Shown: positions 27,557 to 35,414 of the stretch, piece after piece
Position numbering within the stretch: the first letter of the stretch is position 1
Layout of the letters: each line of letters starts with the position of its first letter
Assembly (NCBI RefSeq): GCF_007273535.1
Contig: NZ_RIBP01000004.1
Location: 3,076,001-3,140,000 of the forward strand
DNA: 64,000 nt
Source of the DNA: Niallia circulans
GTDB taxonomy: Bacteria; Bacillota; Bacilli; Bacillales; Cytobacillaceae
Direction of reading: 5' to 3'
The notes under the pieces: generated by a model
Database searches by the model: none
Told to the model about the DNA's origin: nothing
Seen by the model: the letters and a program-made list of their open reading frames with translations, nothing else
Position numbers and translations under genes: made by a program

Positions 27557-28357
27557 ATGACGAAATCAGCAAAAAAACTAGTTTTAGTATTTATGACAAT
27601 ATTAACTGCCATCATGCTTAGCGCATGTTCAACAACAGGTAGCGGAAGTGGAAGCAGCGGAGGCTGGTTCCATAATACGGTCGTCGAGCCATTTGCGTCC
27701 TTGATACATGGGACAGCAATGCTATTTAATGGCAGCTTTGGACTTGCAATCATCCTGATTACACTTATCATCCGCCTTTTGTTAATGCCGCTAATGCTGC
27801 GTCAGTATAAAAAACAACAGACGATGAAAGAAAAGATGGAGTTAATCAAGCCAGAAATGGATCGAATCCAAAAAAAGCTAAAAACAACGAAAGACCAAAA
27901 AGAACAACAAAACCTGCAGCGTGAAATGATGGACCTATATAAAACACATGGAGTTAATCCATTGTCTATGGGCTGTCTGCCAATGATTATTCAGATGCCT
28001 ATTCTAATGGGCTTCTATTATGCTATAAGAGGCTCTCAGGAAATTGCCAGCCATACATTCTTATGGTTTAATCTTGGTCATTCCGACCTGATATTAACGG
28101 CCATTGCTGGTATTGTTTATTATTTACAGTTCCGTGTGACGCAAAATACGATGACTGCCGAACAACAAAAGCAAATGAAATTCATGGGACTAATTTCACC
28201 TATCATGATTGTAATGGTATCACTTAATGCACCTGCTGCTCTTCCGTTATACTGGACAGTCGGTGGTATTTTCCTAATATTACAATCCATGCTTGGACGC
28301 AAATTATATCCACCTGCAGTTAAAGATGCTGTAGTTACCAAAAAAGACAAACAATAA
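27557..28357 (+). CDS. yidC2: Membrane protein insertase YidC2/OxaA (YqjG-like)
   Basis: This YidC/Oxa1 family protein inserts and folds membrane proteins. A lipoprotein signal peptide ends in the lipobox LSAC, after which the mature protein begins at Cys24. About five membrane segments follow, with a positively charged cytoplasmic loop (QYKKQQTMKEKMELIKPEM) and the conserved GCLPMIIQMPILMGFYYAIR. The length of 266 and the mifM-like leader identify it as the inducible YqjG-type paralogue rather than SpoIIIJ, which is normally next to rnpA. Its AGGAGGAG ribosome binding site is masked by the hairpin at 27509-27551. Confidence 0.93.
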   Translation: MTKSAKKLVLVFMTILTAIMLSACSTTGSGSGSSGGWFHNTVVEPFASLIHGTAMLFNGSFGLAIILITLIIRLLLMPLMLRQYKKQQTMKEKMELIKPEMDRIQKKLKTTKDQKEQQNLQREMMDLYKTHGVNPLSMGCLPMIIQMPILMGFYYAIRGSQEIASHTFLWFNLGHSDLILTAIAGIVYYLQFRVTQNTMTAEQQKQMKFMGLISPIMIVMVSLNAPAALPLYWTVGGIFLILQSMLGRKLYPPAVKDAVVTKKDKQ

Positions 28358-28362
28358 GCACC

Positions 28363-28396
28363 AAAAAACAGACGAGATATTCTCCGTCTGTTTTTT
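28363..28396. terminator. Bidirectional terminator between yidC2 and crcB
   Basis: AAAAAACAGACG and CGTCTGTTTTTT form a perfect 12-base stem around a ten-base loop. Confidence 0.92.
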
Positions 28397-28399
28397 CTT

Positions 28400-28762
28400 T
28401 TATCCAATATTTGCTGCCATGTAACCTAACCACGCAAAAAGAAGCCCACCGCCAAAGGAAATCAATACATACCATGAAAACGTCCTTATATTTTTGCCTT
28501 TCCACAGCTCAGCAGCCTCGACTGCCAATGTGGAAAAGGTGGTGTATGCTCCTAAAAAACCGACTGCAAACAGGAGATGAATTGTTTCATTGACATGAAA
28601 TCCTGCTGTCAATCCTAATAGAAAAGAACCTGTCAAATTTATAATCAGTGTAGCTATTGGCATAGCAGATTTTATTTTTGATTTTATATATTGCATCAGC
28701 CAATAACGGCTAATTGCTCCCAAAAAACCGCCAATAGCAACTGTACCCAACATTTCAACCAT
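28400..28762 (-). CDS. crcB: Fluoride channel CrcB/Fluc, second subunit
   Basis: This 120-residue four-helix membrane protein exports fluoride. Conserved parts are GGFLGAISRYW, TLIINLTGSFLLGL and GFLGAYTTFSTLAVEA. The start is the ATG at 28762, which lies inside the last codons of the upstream crcB copy (8-base overlap), with AGAGGA as ribosome binding site. The open frame extends further up but only through the neighbour's sequence. The adjacent pair suggests a heterodimeric channel, as known for several Bacillus Fluc pairs. Confidence 0.92.
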   Translation of the reverse strand: MVEMLGTVAIGGFLGAISRYWLMQYIKSKIKSAMPIATLIINLTGSFLLGLTAGFHVNETIHLLFAVGFLGAYTTFSTLAVEAAELWKGKNIRTFSWYVLISFGGGLLFAWLGYMAANIG

Positions 28763-29135
28763 AATGATGTCCTCTTTCAGCAAGCTTTGTTCCAAGCAAA
28801 ATTCCGAAAAAAGCGGCAGCTGGTCCAAGCAGCCCGCTCGCTGCCATATAAGCAAACGCATGCATAACCTCACCCTTTTGGAGAAGGGTCAATGTATCAA
28901 GACTGAAGGTTGACAAGGTCGTGAACGAGCCAACAATCCCTGTACCGATTGCTGTTGAAAATATTGGGGGGAGTTTTTTTCTTTCTGTAATATACTTCGT
29001 AAACCAGCCAAGGAAAAAAGAACCTATAATATTTATTGCTAGTGTATGATACGGAAAAGCACCCGCTCCGAGACTACATAAGTATCTAGCTATACTTCCG
29101 ATAACCCCGCCGATGCCAATATATAAATAAACCAA
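28755..29135 (-). CDS. crcB: Fluoride channel CrcB/Fluc, first subunit
   Basis: This is a paralogue of the downstream gene: GGVIGSIARYLCS, TLAINIIGSFFLGWF and GIVGSFTTLSTFSLDT match the Fluc signature segments with the phenylalanine and threonine track residues. The start is TTG at 29135, with GGGGATC upstream. It is 126 residues with four hydrophobic segments. I looked for a fluoride riboswitch in the 60 bases before it and found none, so expression may be constitutive. Confidence 0.92.
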   Translation of the reverse strand: MVYLYIGIGGVIGSIARYLCSLGAGAFPYHTLAINIIGSFFLGWFTKYITERKKLPPIFSTAIGTGIVGSFTTLSTFSLDTLTLLQKGEVMHAFAYMAASGLLGPAAAFFGILLGTKLAERGHHYG

Positions 29136-29196
29136 TGTGATCCCCAGCTTTCCATGTAAAAAGGAGAAAACATTTTCTGCTTTCTCCCAGTCATTC

Positions 29197-29400
29197 CTAT
29201 AAATCTTGAAAATAATCCTTATAAAATCCGCCGACTTTTCCAGAATTATCTACAATGAAATAAAATTCTTCTGTTTCATTTTTAACTTCATATGTTTCGC
29301 CGACTGTCAGCACTCTATTAACAATATACTTGCTGGCATCTGTATGTATGCACTTCACTTTTTTAACTGTATTCTTGTCATTCCATATTTCATGTATCAA
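29197..29400 (-). CDS. Small conserved protein (DUF6501-like, 67 aa)
   Basis: The soluble product contains KKVKCIHTDASKYIVNRVLT and EEFYFIVDNSGKVGGFYKDYF, a pattern I associate with a short conserved Bacillus family of unknown function (DUF6501). The start is TTG at 29400, with AAAGGGG ten bases upstream. It stands alone between crcB and another small gene. It has no metal-binding or membrane motif. Confidence 0.7.
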   Translation of the reverse strand: MIHEIWNDKNTVKKVKCIHTDASKYIVNRVLTVGETYEVKNETEEFYFIVDNSGKVGGFYKDYFQDL

Positions 29401-29476
29401 TTTGTTAGAGCCCCTTTCACTTATATACTACTTAAGTATATAGCCAGAATGCCCTTTAACGCAACCTATCCTTGCC

Positions 29477-29680
29477 TCACGACACTAAATTTCTTTCATT
29501 ATGCATTTGCAAAAATATGCTGCTTCGATCAAAGGTAAACCACTGCCCTGTCGAAGCCTGTTGAAATGTTATATAGCACTGTTTTTTAATCCAGTCCATC
29601 CTTTTGAATTCCATTGCCGTATATGTTTTGTCTTTGTCATTAATTGTATATAGTTGATTTTTCGCCTGTATATTCATCAT
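29477..29680 (-). CDS. Hypothetical protein (67 aa)
   Basis: The start is taken at 29680 (MMNIQAKNQLYTINDKDKTY) because AAGAAGG precedes it; the frame continues up to 29746 without a site. The product is soluble and mixed-charge, with aromatic residues typical of a small beta fold (CYITFQQASTGQWFTFDRS). I do not recognise it. Confidence 0.55.
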   Translation of the reverse strand: MMNIQAKNQLYTINDKDKTYTAMEFKRMDWIKKQCYITFQQASTGQWFTFDRSSIFLQMHNERNLVS

Positions 29681-29754
29681 ATATGACCTTCTTTCTATGA
29701 TGTCTTCTGATAGATATATACCACTGGCGAATTGTCCGTTAAACATACATAAGC

Positions 29755-30174
29755 CTATATTTTTTCATTTGTTCCTAAATTCCCTAAAAAACGTGCCCAA
29801 TCATGGCCTTCAATTTCGTGCAAGAGCATCTCTTCTTTATTACAAACATAGGTAAATGCTTTAGTAGTATTGTTGTTATTGTCATACACTTCGACCTCAA
29901 CCCGCACATATAAGCTGTTAAGGTCATTAGGTGTATAATCCTCAAACTCATCCAGCATGTAAAGCTCAGATTGTGGGACTGCAAATATTTCCCCTCGCAC
30001 CTTCTCCCTTCCCCGATTGAGTGCTAAGAAGGGGTATCCTGCTCCTGCATCGTATAATTTGCCATATACCCACACATCTTCTGCAATACAGCGATAGTTT
30101 TTCATCATATAATGATTGATTTGCTGCTTTCTTAAAGTTCCATACACAAAGACTAGCACATTCAATAGTCCCAC
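29755..30174 (-). CDS. Gamma-glutamylcyclotransferase-like (AIG2/YtfP) protein
   Basis: The family opening LVFVYGTLRKQQINHYMM, the substrate loop and LYMLDEFEDY, which carries the catalytic glutamate, identify a GGCT/AIG2 fold. Such enzymes release 5-oxoproline from gamma-glutamyl compounds or act on related amines. The 139-residue length fits. The start is uncertain: GTG at 30174 is very close to GAGGGAG, while TTG at 30165 is further away. It lies 14 bases after the YjbQ-like gene and is probably co-transcribed with it. Confidence 0.85.
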   Translation of the reverse strand: MGLLNVLVFVYGTLRKQQINHYMMKNYRCIAEDVWVYGKLYDAGAGYPFLALNRGREKVRGEIFAVPQSELYMLDEFEDYTPNDLNSLYVRVEVEVYDNNNNTTKAFTYVCNKEEMLLHEIEGHDWARFLGNLGTNEKI

Positions 30175-30188
30175 AGCTCCCTCTTCGG

Positions 30189-30590
30189 TTATCCAGCTAT
30201 CAGCTTTATCGTATAGCTTCTATGTCTTGGTCCATCAAACTCGCAAAAATAAATTCCCTGCCATGTACCTAAAGTTAATTTCCCGTTATTAATTATTACC
30301 ATTTCTGAGGCACCAACTGTACTTGCTTTCATATGTGCGGCTGTATTTCCTTCCAGATGCCTGTCCTTATCCAGATTCCAAGGGTATACTTCGTCAAAAC
30401 GGCGAATCATATCCGTGACAACATCCGGATCAGCATTTTCATTTATTGTTATTCCTGCTGTTGTGTGGGGGCAATACACGATTACAACACCTTCTTTTAT
30501 TTTTGATTCTGTAACAGCAGTCTGAATCTCGTCTGTTATCTCATAAAAATTTGTATGTTTGCTAGTTTCCAAGCTCTTTTGTATTAGCAT
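30189..30590 (-). CDS. YjbQ/UPF0047 family protein
   Basis: This 133-residue protein carries the signature VYCPHTTAGITINENADPDV and the C-terminal LGTWQGIYFCEFDGPRHR. Some UPF0047/YjbQ proteins have weak thiamine-phosphate synthase activity, which gives the common name, but the cellular role is unsettled. The conserved histidines suggest a metal site. GGGGC precedes the ATG. It is the first gene of a probable two-gene unit with the AIG2-like gene. Confidence 0.9.
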   Translation of the reverse strand: MLIQKSLETSKHTNFYEITDEIQTAVTESKIKEGVVIVYCPHTTAGITINENADPDVVTDMIRRFDEVYPWNLDKDRHLEGNTAAHMKASTVGASEMVIINNGKLTLGTWQGIYFCEFDGPRHRSYTIKLIAG

Positions 30591-30787
30591 AACTACTGTG
30601 CCCCTTTCTAATATTAGTCTTTACTATATAACCGATTTTCAAAAACTATAACATGTCTATCTGATAATTTTCGAATATACCAGTTAAAATTATCCAACAC
30701 AAGCCTTTTGCTTTTCATTGCTATCGCTTTGCGTTAATATGTACATTGTAAGAATATTCAATCCAATTTATTAAAGGAGGATGCAAA

Positions 30788-30925
30788 ATGAAAATTATGA
30801 GCAATGAACAGCTGATTTTTTCTTATCGAGATGCATTGAAAGCCGGTAATGAAGAGGAATGGATACTTATACTGAAGCAGGAAATGGACGAACGTGGTCT
30901 TAATCCTAGTATTGTGACTGAATAG
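30788..30925 (+). CDS. Sda-like small protein (45 aa)
   Basis: A perfect ribosome binding site (AAAGGAGGATGCAAA) precedes the ATG. The product, MKIMSNEQLIFSYRDALKAG then NEEEWILILKQEMDERGLNP, has the two-helix pattern of Sda: LS-x-E-x-LI-x-SY, then a helix ending in (E)xxRR/ERG-L. Sda binds the dimerisation domain of sporulation kinases and blocks sporulation when replication is disturbed. Identity to B. subtilis Sda is limited, so this may be a paralogue with another kinase target. It is convergent with odhB and shares a terminator. Confidence 0.65.
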   Translation: MKIMSNEQLIFSYRDALKAGNEEEWILILKQEMDERGLNPSIVTE

Positions 30926-30931
30926 AACAAA

Positions 30932-30963
30932 AAAGAGGATGCTAATCGCTTAGCATCCTCTTT
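30932..30963. terminator. Bidirectional terminator between the sda-like gene and odhB
   Basis: AAAGAGGATGCTAA and TTAGCATCCTCTTT form a perfect 14-base stem around TCGC. Confidence 0.93.
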
Positions 30964-30966
30964 CTA

Positions 30967-32220
30967 TTAAGCTTCAAAAAGTAATGATTCAGGATCTTCG
31001 AGCAACGCTTTAACTCTTGCGAGGAACGTTACCGCTTCCTTCCCGTCGATGATACGATGGTCATAGGAAAGTGCTAAATACATCATTGGCCTGTTTTCCA
31101 TTCTTTCCTTGTCAATGGCAACAGGTCGCATTTGGATTTTATGCATTCCCAATATACCAACCTGTGGTCCGTTTAAGATAGGTGTTGATAAAAGCGACCC
31201 GAACACACCGCCATTAGTAATGGTGAATGTTCCTCCTTGCAAGTCTGCTAAGGACAATTTATTATTACGCGCTTTATCTGCAAACGTCATAATATCACTT
31301 TCTATTTCGGCAAAGTTTTTACGATCCGCATCACGAAGGACTGGGACAACCAACCCATCATCTGTGGAAACAGCTATGCCGATATCATAGAATTTTTTTA
31401 GGACAATCTCGTCACCCTGTATTTCAGCGTTTAACAGCGGAGCTTTTTTCAAGCAAGCAACAACTGCTTTTGTAAAGAAGGACATGAACCCAAGCTTCAC
31501 ATCATTTTCTTTATGGAATTGATCCTTGCGTTTATTTCTTAGGTTCATAATATTGCTCATATCCACCTCGTTAAAGGTTGTAAGCATTGCCGTGTTTTGT
31601 TGTACCTCTACAAGCCTTGAGGCAATTGTTTGTCTTCTGCGCGTCATTCTAACACGCTCTGTCGGCTTGCCTGGATTTGCTTCTGCTTTAGGCTGCTTTG
31701 TCTCTTTCTCTTTTGGTGCAGGTGGTGCAGGCTGTTCCTTTCTTCGATCATGCTCTATAACATCATGGGCACGCAATCTTCCTAACGGATCATTTGATAA
31801 AACTTGCGATAAATCAATCCCTTTTTCTCTTGCTAGCTTTCTTGCAGATGGGGAAGCGATTGGATATCCTTTTGCTTCCGGCTTAAGCGGGCTTGGTTCC
31901 TCTTTTACAGGTGGAGCTTCATTAACTACAGGCGCTTCTGGGACAGCCGCTTTGGGCGGTTCTTCTGCTGCCTTGGTGTTGGCACTGCCTTCAGACACGA
32001 TAGCGATTATTTCTCCAACCTGAACTGTATCGCCTTCATTAGCCTTCAATTCCTGTAAAATACCACTTTCTTCAGAAATGATTTCAACGTTTACCTTGTC
32101 TGTTTCCAGTTCTACTATATAGTCACCTTTTTCTACATATTCCCCTGTTTTTTTCAGCCATTGTGCTACGGTACCTTCTGTAATTGATTCTGCTAGTTCT
32201 GGTATTTTAATCTCACCCAT
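30967..32220 (-). CDS. odhB: 2-oxoglutarate dehydrogenase E2, dihydrolipoyllysine succinyltransferase
   Basis: This is the E2 core of the 2-oxoglutarate dehydrogenase complex of the citric acid cycle. The lipoyl lysine is Lys42 in [11 protein letters not shown]. The peripheral subunit-binding domain is [19 protein letters not shown]. The catalytic acyltransferase domain ends in [18 protein letters not shown] with the active-site HRxxDG. A Pro/Ala-rich linker follows the lipoyl domain. Length 417 is standard. GAGGGGG precedes the ATG. It lies 15 bases after odhA, in the same operon. Confidence 0.97.
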   Translation of the reverse strand: MGEIKIPELAESITEGTVAQWLKKTGEYVEKGDYIVELETDKVNVEIISEESGILQELKANEGDTVQVGEIIAIVSEGSANTKAAEEPPKAAVPEAPVVNEAPPVKEEPSPLKPEAKGYPIASPSARKLAREKGIDLSQVLSNDPLGRLRAHDVIEHDRRKEQPAPPAPKEKETKQPKAEANPGKPTERVRMTRRRQTIASRLVEVQQNTAMLTTFNEVDMSNIMNLRNKRKDQFHKENDVKLGFMSFFTKAVVACLKKAPLLNAEIQGDEIVLKKFYDIGIAVSTDDGLVVPVLRDADRKNFAEIESDIMTFADKARNNKLSLADLQGGTFTITNGGVFGSLLSTPILNGPQVGILGMHKIQMRPVAIDKERMENRPMMYLALSYDHRIIDGKEAVTFLARVKALLEDPESLLFEA

Positions 32221-32235
32221 CTTAAAAATCCCCCT

Positions 32236-35058
32236 CTATTCAATCCATGTCAATGCTTTATTAATAATTCTTGCTTGATTTTTGCGATGAACAATTGGGT
32301 CCCCTTCTGCAGGACTTGATCTTCTGCGTCGTCCTATATAATCAAATGTGACAGTCTCCGGAAGCAGCTTCTTCACTCTTGGCTCCATAAAGCTCCATGC
32401 TCCCATATTTTGAGGCTCCTCTTGCACCCATCTGATTTCTTTTAAATTAGGATATTTTATTAAAATTTCTTTCAATTTATTCGCTGGGAACGGATAAAGT
32501 TCCTCAATACGGACACTATGAACCCAATCTGAATCCTCCAGCTGCATAATACCTTGATGAAGGTCGATTGCTATCTTTCCAGTTGAGAGCAAAATGCGTT
32601 TCACAGCTTGAGGATTTTTGCCAGTAAGTTCTTCCTCAATTACTGGTTGAAACGTATCGTTGCTGAATGCACTTACACTTGATGCCACATCTGCATTTCT
32701 TAACAAGCTTTTTGGTGTCATGATTACTAGCGGTCTTACCTCTTCTTTATTCAAGATGGCTGCCTGTCTGCGCAAAATATGAAAATATTGAGCAGATGAC
32801 GTTAAATTGGCAACTGTCCAGTTATTTTCCGCAGCAGAAGTCAGAAATCTTTCCATTCGTCCGCTCGAATGCTCTGGTCCTTGGCCTTCATATGCATGTG
32901 GAAGCAGCATAACTAACCCAGACTTTTGTCCCCATTTTGCTCTTCCTGCTGAAATGAACTGGTCAAAAATAACTTGAGCAGCATTCGCAAAATCGCCGAA
33001 TTGGGCTTCCCATAGCACGAGTGTTTCTGGAGCAAACACATTATAGCCATATTCAAAACCAAGAACTGCACCTTCTGACAGCGGGCTGTTATGTACCGCA
33101 AAGGACGCTTGTGCAGTTGACAACAAATGGAGCGGTGAGTAAACCTGATCTGATTCATTATCATGAAGCACAATATTTCTATGTGCAAAGGTTCCGCGCT
33201 CTGAGTCCTGGCCAGACAAACGAATTGGCGTGCCGTCCTGTATAATGCTCGCATAGGCTAAAGTCTCAGCCAAGCCCCAATCAATCTTCCCTTCCTCTAT
33301 AGCTGCTTCACGTCGTTTTAAAATTTTACTTAATTTGTCAAATACACGGAAGTTATCAGGAAACGAAATTAATTCTGAATTAATTTCCTTCAGCCGTTTT
33401 TCTGAAATAGTTGTATCAATCATCGGCAGATCTCTTTCAACCGAATTCGGAGGAAGTGCTTCTTCGTCCATTTCTTCCTTTGTTGGCACTTTATCATACG
33501 CTTGCTTCAATTTAGCAATAACGTCCTTTTTAAAGCCTTGGAAATCAGTTTCAGACAATACACCTTGTTCCTCTAATACTTTAAAGTAGCTCGCTGTTAT
33601 CGTCGGATGTTCCTTGATTATTTTGTACATCAATGGATTTGTAGTCATCGGCTCATCCATTTCATTATGTCCATATCTTCTATAGCCGATCAAATCAATC
33701 AAGAAGTCCTTGTTAAAGGCAGCTCTGTACTCACATGCCAGCTTTGCAGCCTTGATTACCGCTTCTGGATCGTCTGCATTTACATGTATGATTGGAATTT
33801 CAAAACCTTTGGCAAGGTCACTTGCATACCTTGTCGATCTTGAGTCCCTTGATTCTGTTGTAAATCCAATCGTATTATTTGCGATTATGTGTATCGTACC
33901 ACCTGTTCGGTATCCTTTAAGCCCAGTCAGATTCAGTGTTTCTGCAACAATTCCTTGCCCTGGAAATGCCGCGTCCCCATGAATGAGGATAGCTTGTGCA
34001 GATTGATGGTTCTCTTCTGGAAAGCCTGGGGCTGTTCTGTCATCTTGTGATGCGCGTGTAAATCCTTCAACAACAGCACCGACAAACTCCAGATGGCTTG
34101 GATTATTTGCCAATGTAAGGCGTACATTCGATGTACTGCTCTTTTTGATTTGTCTGTTCAGCCCTAAGTGATATTTCACATCACCTGTCCAGCCAAAGCT
34201 TATACCAATTGATCCTTCTGAAGGAACAAGCTTTTTATTTGGGGCATGCTGAAATTCAGCAAAAATCATTTCATACGGCTTTTCAAGCACATGTGCCAAC
34301 ACATTTAACCTTCCTCTGTGCGCCATCCCAATATGTACGTTTTTTGCACCGTTAACAACAGACTGAGATATAATTTCATCAAGCAATGGAACCATTGTAT
34401 CAAGGCCTTCAATCGAGAATCGCTTTTGGCCAACATATGTTTTATGTAAAAAATTTTCGAATTCCTCAACCTCTACAACTCTTTTTAGCAGTTTTTTCTG
34501 CAGTTCTTTATTGCAGGCAGGTTTAAGACTTCCTGATTCCACCTTTTTCTGAAGCCAGTTTTTTTCATTTATATCGTTTACATGGTAAAATTCAAAAGCA
34601 ATTTTATTCATATAAACATCCTTTAAATATTGCACAACTTCAAAGCCATTTCTTACAGTGCTTGGCACATCCTGGCAAAGCAGGGATGCATCGATTTTAA
34701 CTAAGTCCTCTTTCGTTAGCTGATAGCGAGACAACTCGAAAAGTTCCTCTTGCCTATGTACATCACCCAATGGATAAATATCTGCAGCTAAATGGCCATA
34801 CGCCCTAATTTTGTTCACTAATGTAACTGCTGCAATAACCTTTTCAACTTCTAAATTACTTCCAGAAGATAGTGCTGGTTCACGTACTGTGTCTTCCTGT
34901 TCGATTGGTGACCCCCATGTTGCGAAAAAATCGCGCATTTCCTCATCAACAGAATCAGGATTTTCTAAGTATTTGTCGTACAGCTCCATTGCAACCCCGA
35001 GATTGGGTCCATAAAACGCTGGCTGATAGGAGCCTTTACCATTAGATGGCTTTCCCAT
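32236..35058 (-). CDS. odhA: 2-oxoglutarate dehydrogenase E1 component
   Basis: This thiamine-diphosphate enzyme decarboxylates 2-oxoglutarate and passes the succinyl group to OdhB. Visible landmarks are NVHIGMAHRGRLNVLAHVLE, ILIHGDAAFPGQGIVAETLN (ThDP/Mg site) and the C-terminal GLVMLLPHAYEGQGPEHSS. The start is the ATG at 35058, preceded by TGGAGGGAA, which gives 940 residues. An upstream promoter with a cre-like site suggests glucose repression through CcpA. Confidence 0.97.
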   Translation of the reverse strand: MGKPSNGKGSYQPAFYGPNLGVAMELYDKYLENPDSVDEEMRDFFATWGSPIEQEDTVREPALSSGSNLEVEKVIAAVTLVNKIRAYGHLAADIYPLGDVHRQEELFELSRYQLTKEDLVKIDASLLCQDVPSTVRNGFEVVQYLKDVYMNKIAFEFYHVNDINEKNWLQKKVESGSLKPACNKELQKKLLKRVVEVEEFENFLHKTYVGQKRFSIEGLDTMVPLLDEIISQSVVNGAKNVHIGMAHRGRLNVLAHVLEKPYEMIFAEFQHAPNKKLVPSEGSIGISFGWTGDVKYHLGLNRQIKKSSTSNVRLTLANNPSHLEFVGAVVEGFTRASQDDRTAPGFPEENHQSAQAILIHGDAAFPGQGIVAETLNLTGLKGYRTGGTIHIIANNTIGFTTESRDSRSTRYASDLAKGFEIPIIHVNADDPEAVIKAAKLACEYRAAFNKDFLIDLIGYRRYGHNEMDEPMTTNPLMYKIIKEHPTITASYFKVLEEQGVLSETDFQGFKKDVIAKLKQAYDKVPTKEEMDEEALPPNSVERDLPMIDTTISEKRLKEINSELISFPDNFRVFDKLSKILKRREAAIEEGKIDWGLAETLAYASIIQDGTPIRLSGQDSERGTFAHRNIVLHDNESDQVYSPLHLLSTAQASFAVHNSPLSEGAVLGFEYGYNVFAPETLVLWEAQFGDFANAAQVIFDQFISAGRAKWGQKSGLVMLLPHAYEGQGPEHSSGRMERFLTSAAENNWTVANLTSSAQYFHILRRQAAILNKEEVRPLVIMTPKSLLRNADVASSVSAFSNDTFQPVIEEELTGKNPQAVKRILLSTGKIAIDLHQGIMQLEDSDWVHSVRIEELYPFPANKLKEILIKYPNLKEIRWVQEEPQNMGAWSFMEPRVKKLLPETVTFDYIGRRRRSSPAEGDPIVHRKNQARIINKALTWIE

Positions 35059-35143
35059 GAAAATTTCCCTCCACCACATTTAGTAACAACTATATTCCCC
35101 ATATGCTTGCCCTTTACACTTTCAAGGCGCTTATCTGATAAAA

Positions 35144-35191
35144 ATAAAACGTTTACATTTGTATTTTAACACGGTATTGCACCCGTTACAA
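35144..35191 (-). promoter_or_regulatory. odhAB promoter with cre-like site
   Basis: On the minus strand TTGTAA (35186-35191) and TAAAAT (35163-35168) are spaced by 17 bases. Just downstream, around +1, ATGTAAACGTTTTAT (35144-35158) resembles the CcpA cre consensus but lacks the final CA. The rest of the 35059-35360 gap shows no gene. Confidence 0.6.
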
Positions 35192-35360
35192 AAGATTTAC
35201 CCATTTTAATAGTAAAAATATTGTAAATTTTTTTCACGCCTTTTTTTACTGTGGTAAAAAACCTTTTATAATAAATAAATATGCTCGGATTCTGGGATAA
35301 TGTTTATAAGTTTTTAATTAGTTTTCATCCGTTTTTTGTCTATTTTTTCTTCCGAATAAT

Positions 35361-35391
35361 AAAAAAATGCTGCCCACATTACAGAGCAGCA
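35361..35391 (-). terminator. Terminator of the ArlS-like kinase gene
   Basis: TGCTGC and GCAGCA form the stem around a 12-base loop, followed by seven Ts on the minus strand. Confidence 0.8.
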
Positions 35392-35414
35392 CAACATATT
35401 TATTTATTAGCTTG

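Noticed and set aside
29136..29200. Fluoride riboswitch before crcB
   Set aside because: The GGGGATCACATTGG segment superficially resembles the motif start, but no pseudoknot partner or conserved core was seen; it is the ribosome binding site and start codon.
31526..32023. A 165-codon plus-strand open frame
   Set aside because: Antisense shadow of odhB; its Gly/Ser-rich stretch mirrors the Pro/Ala linker codons.
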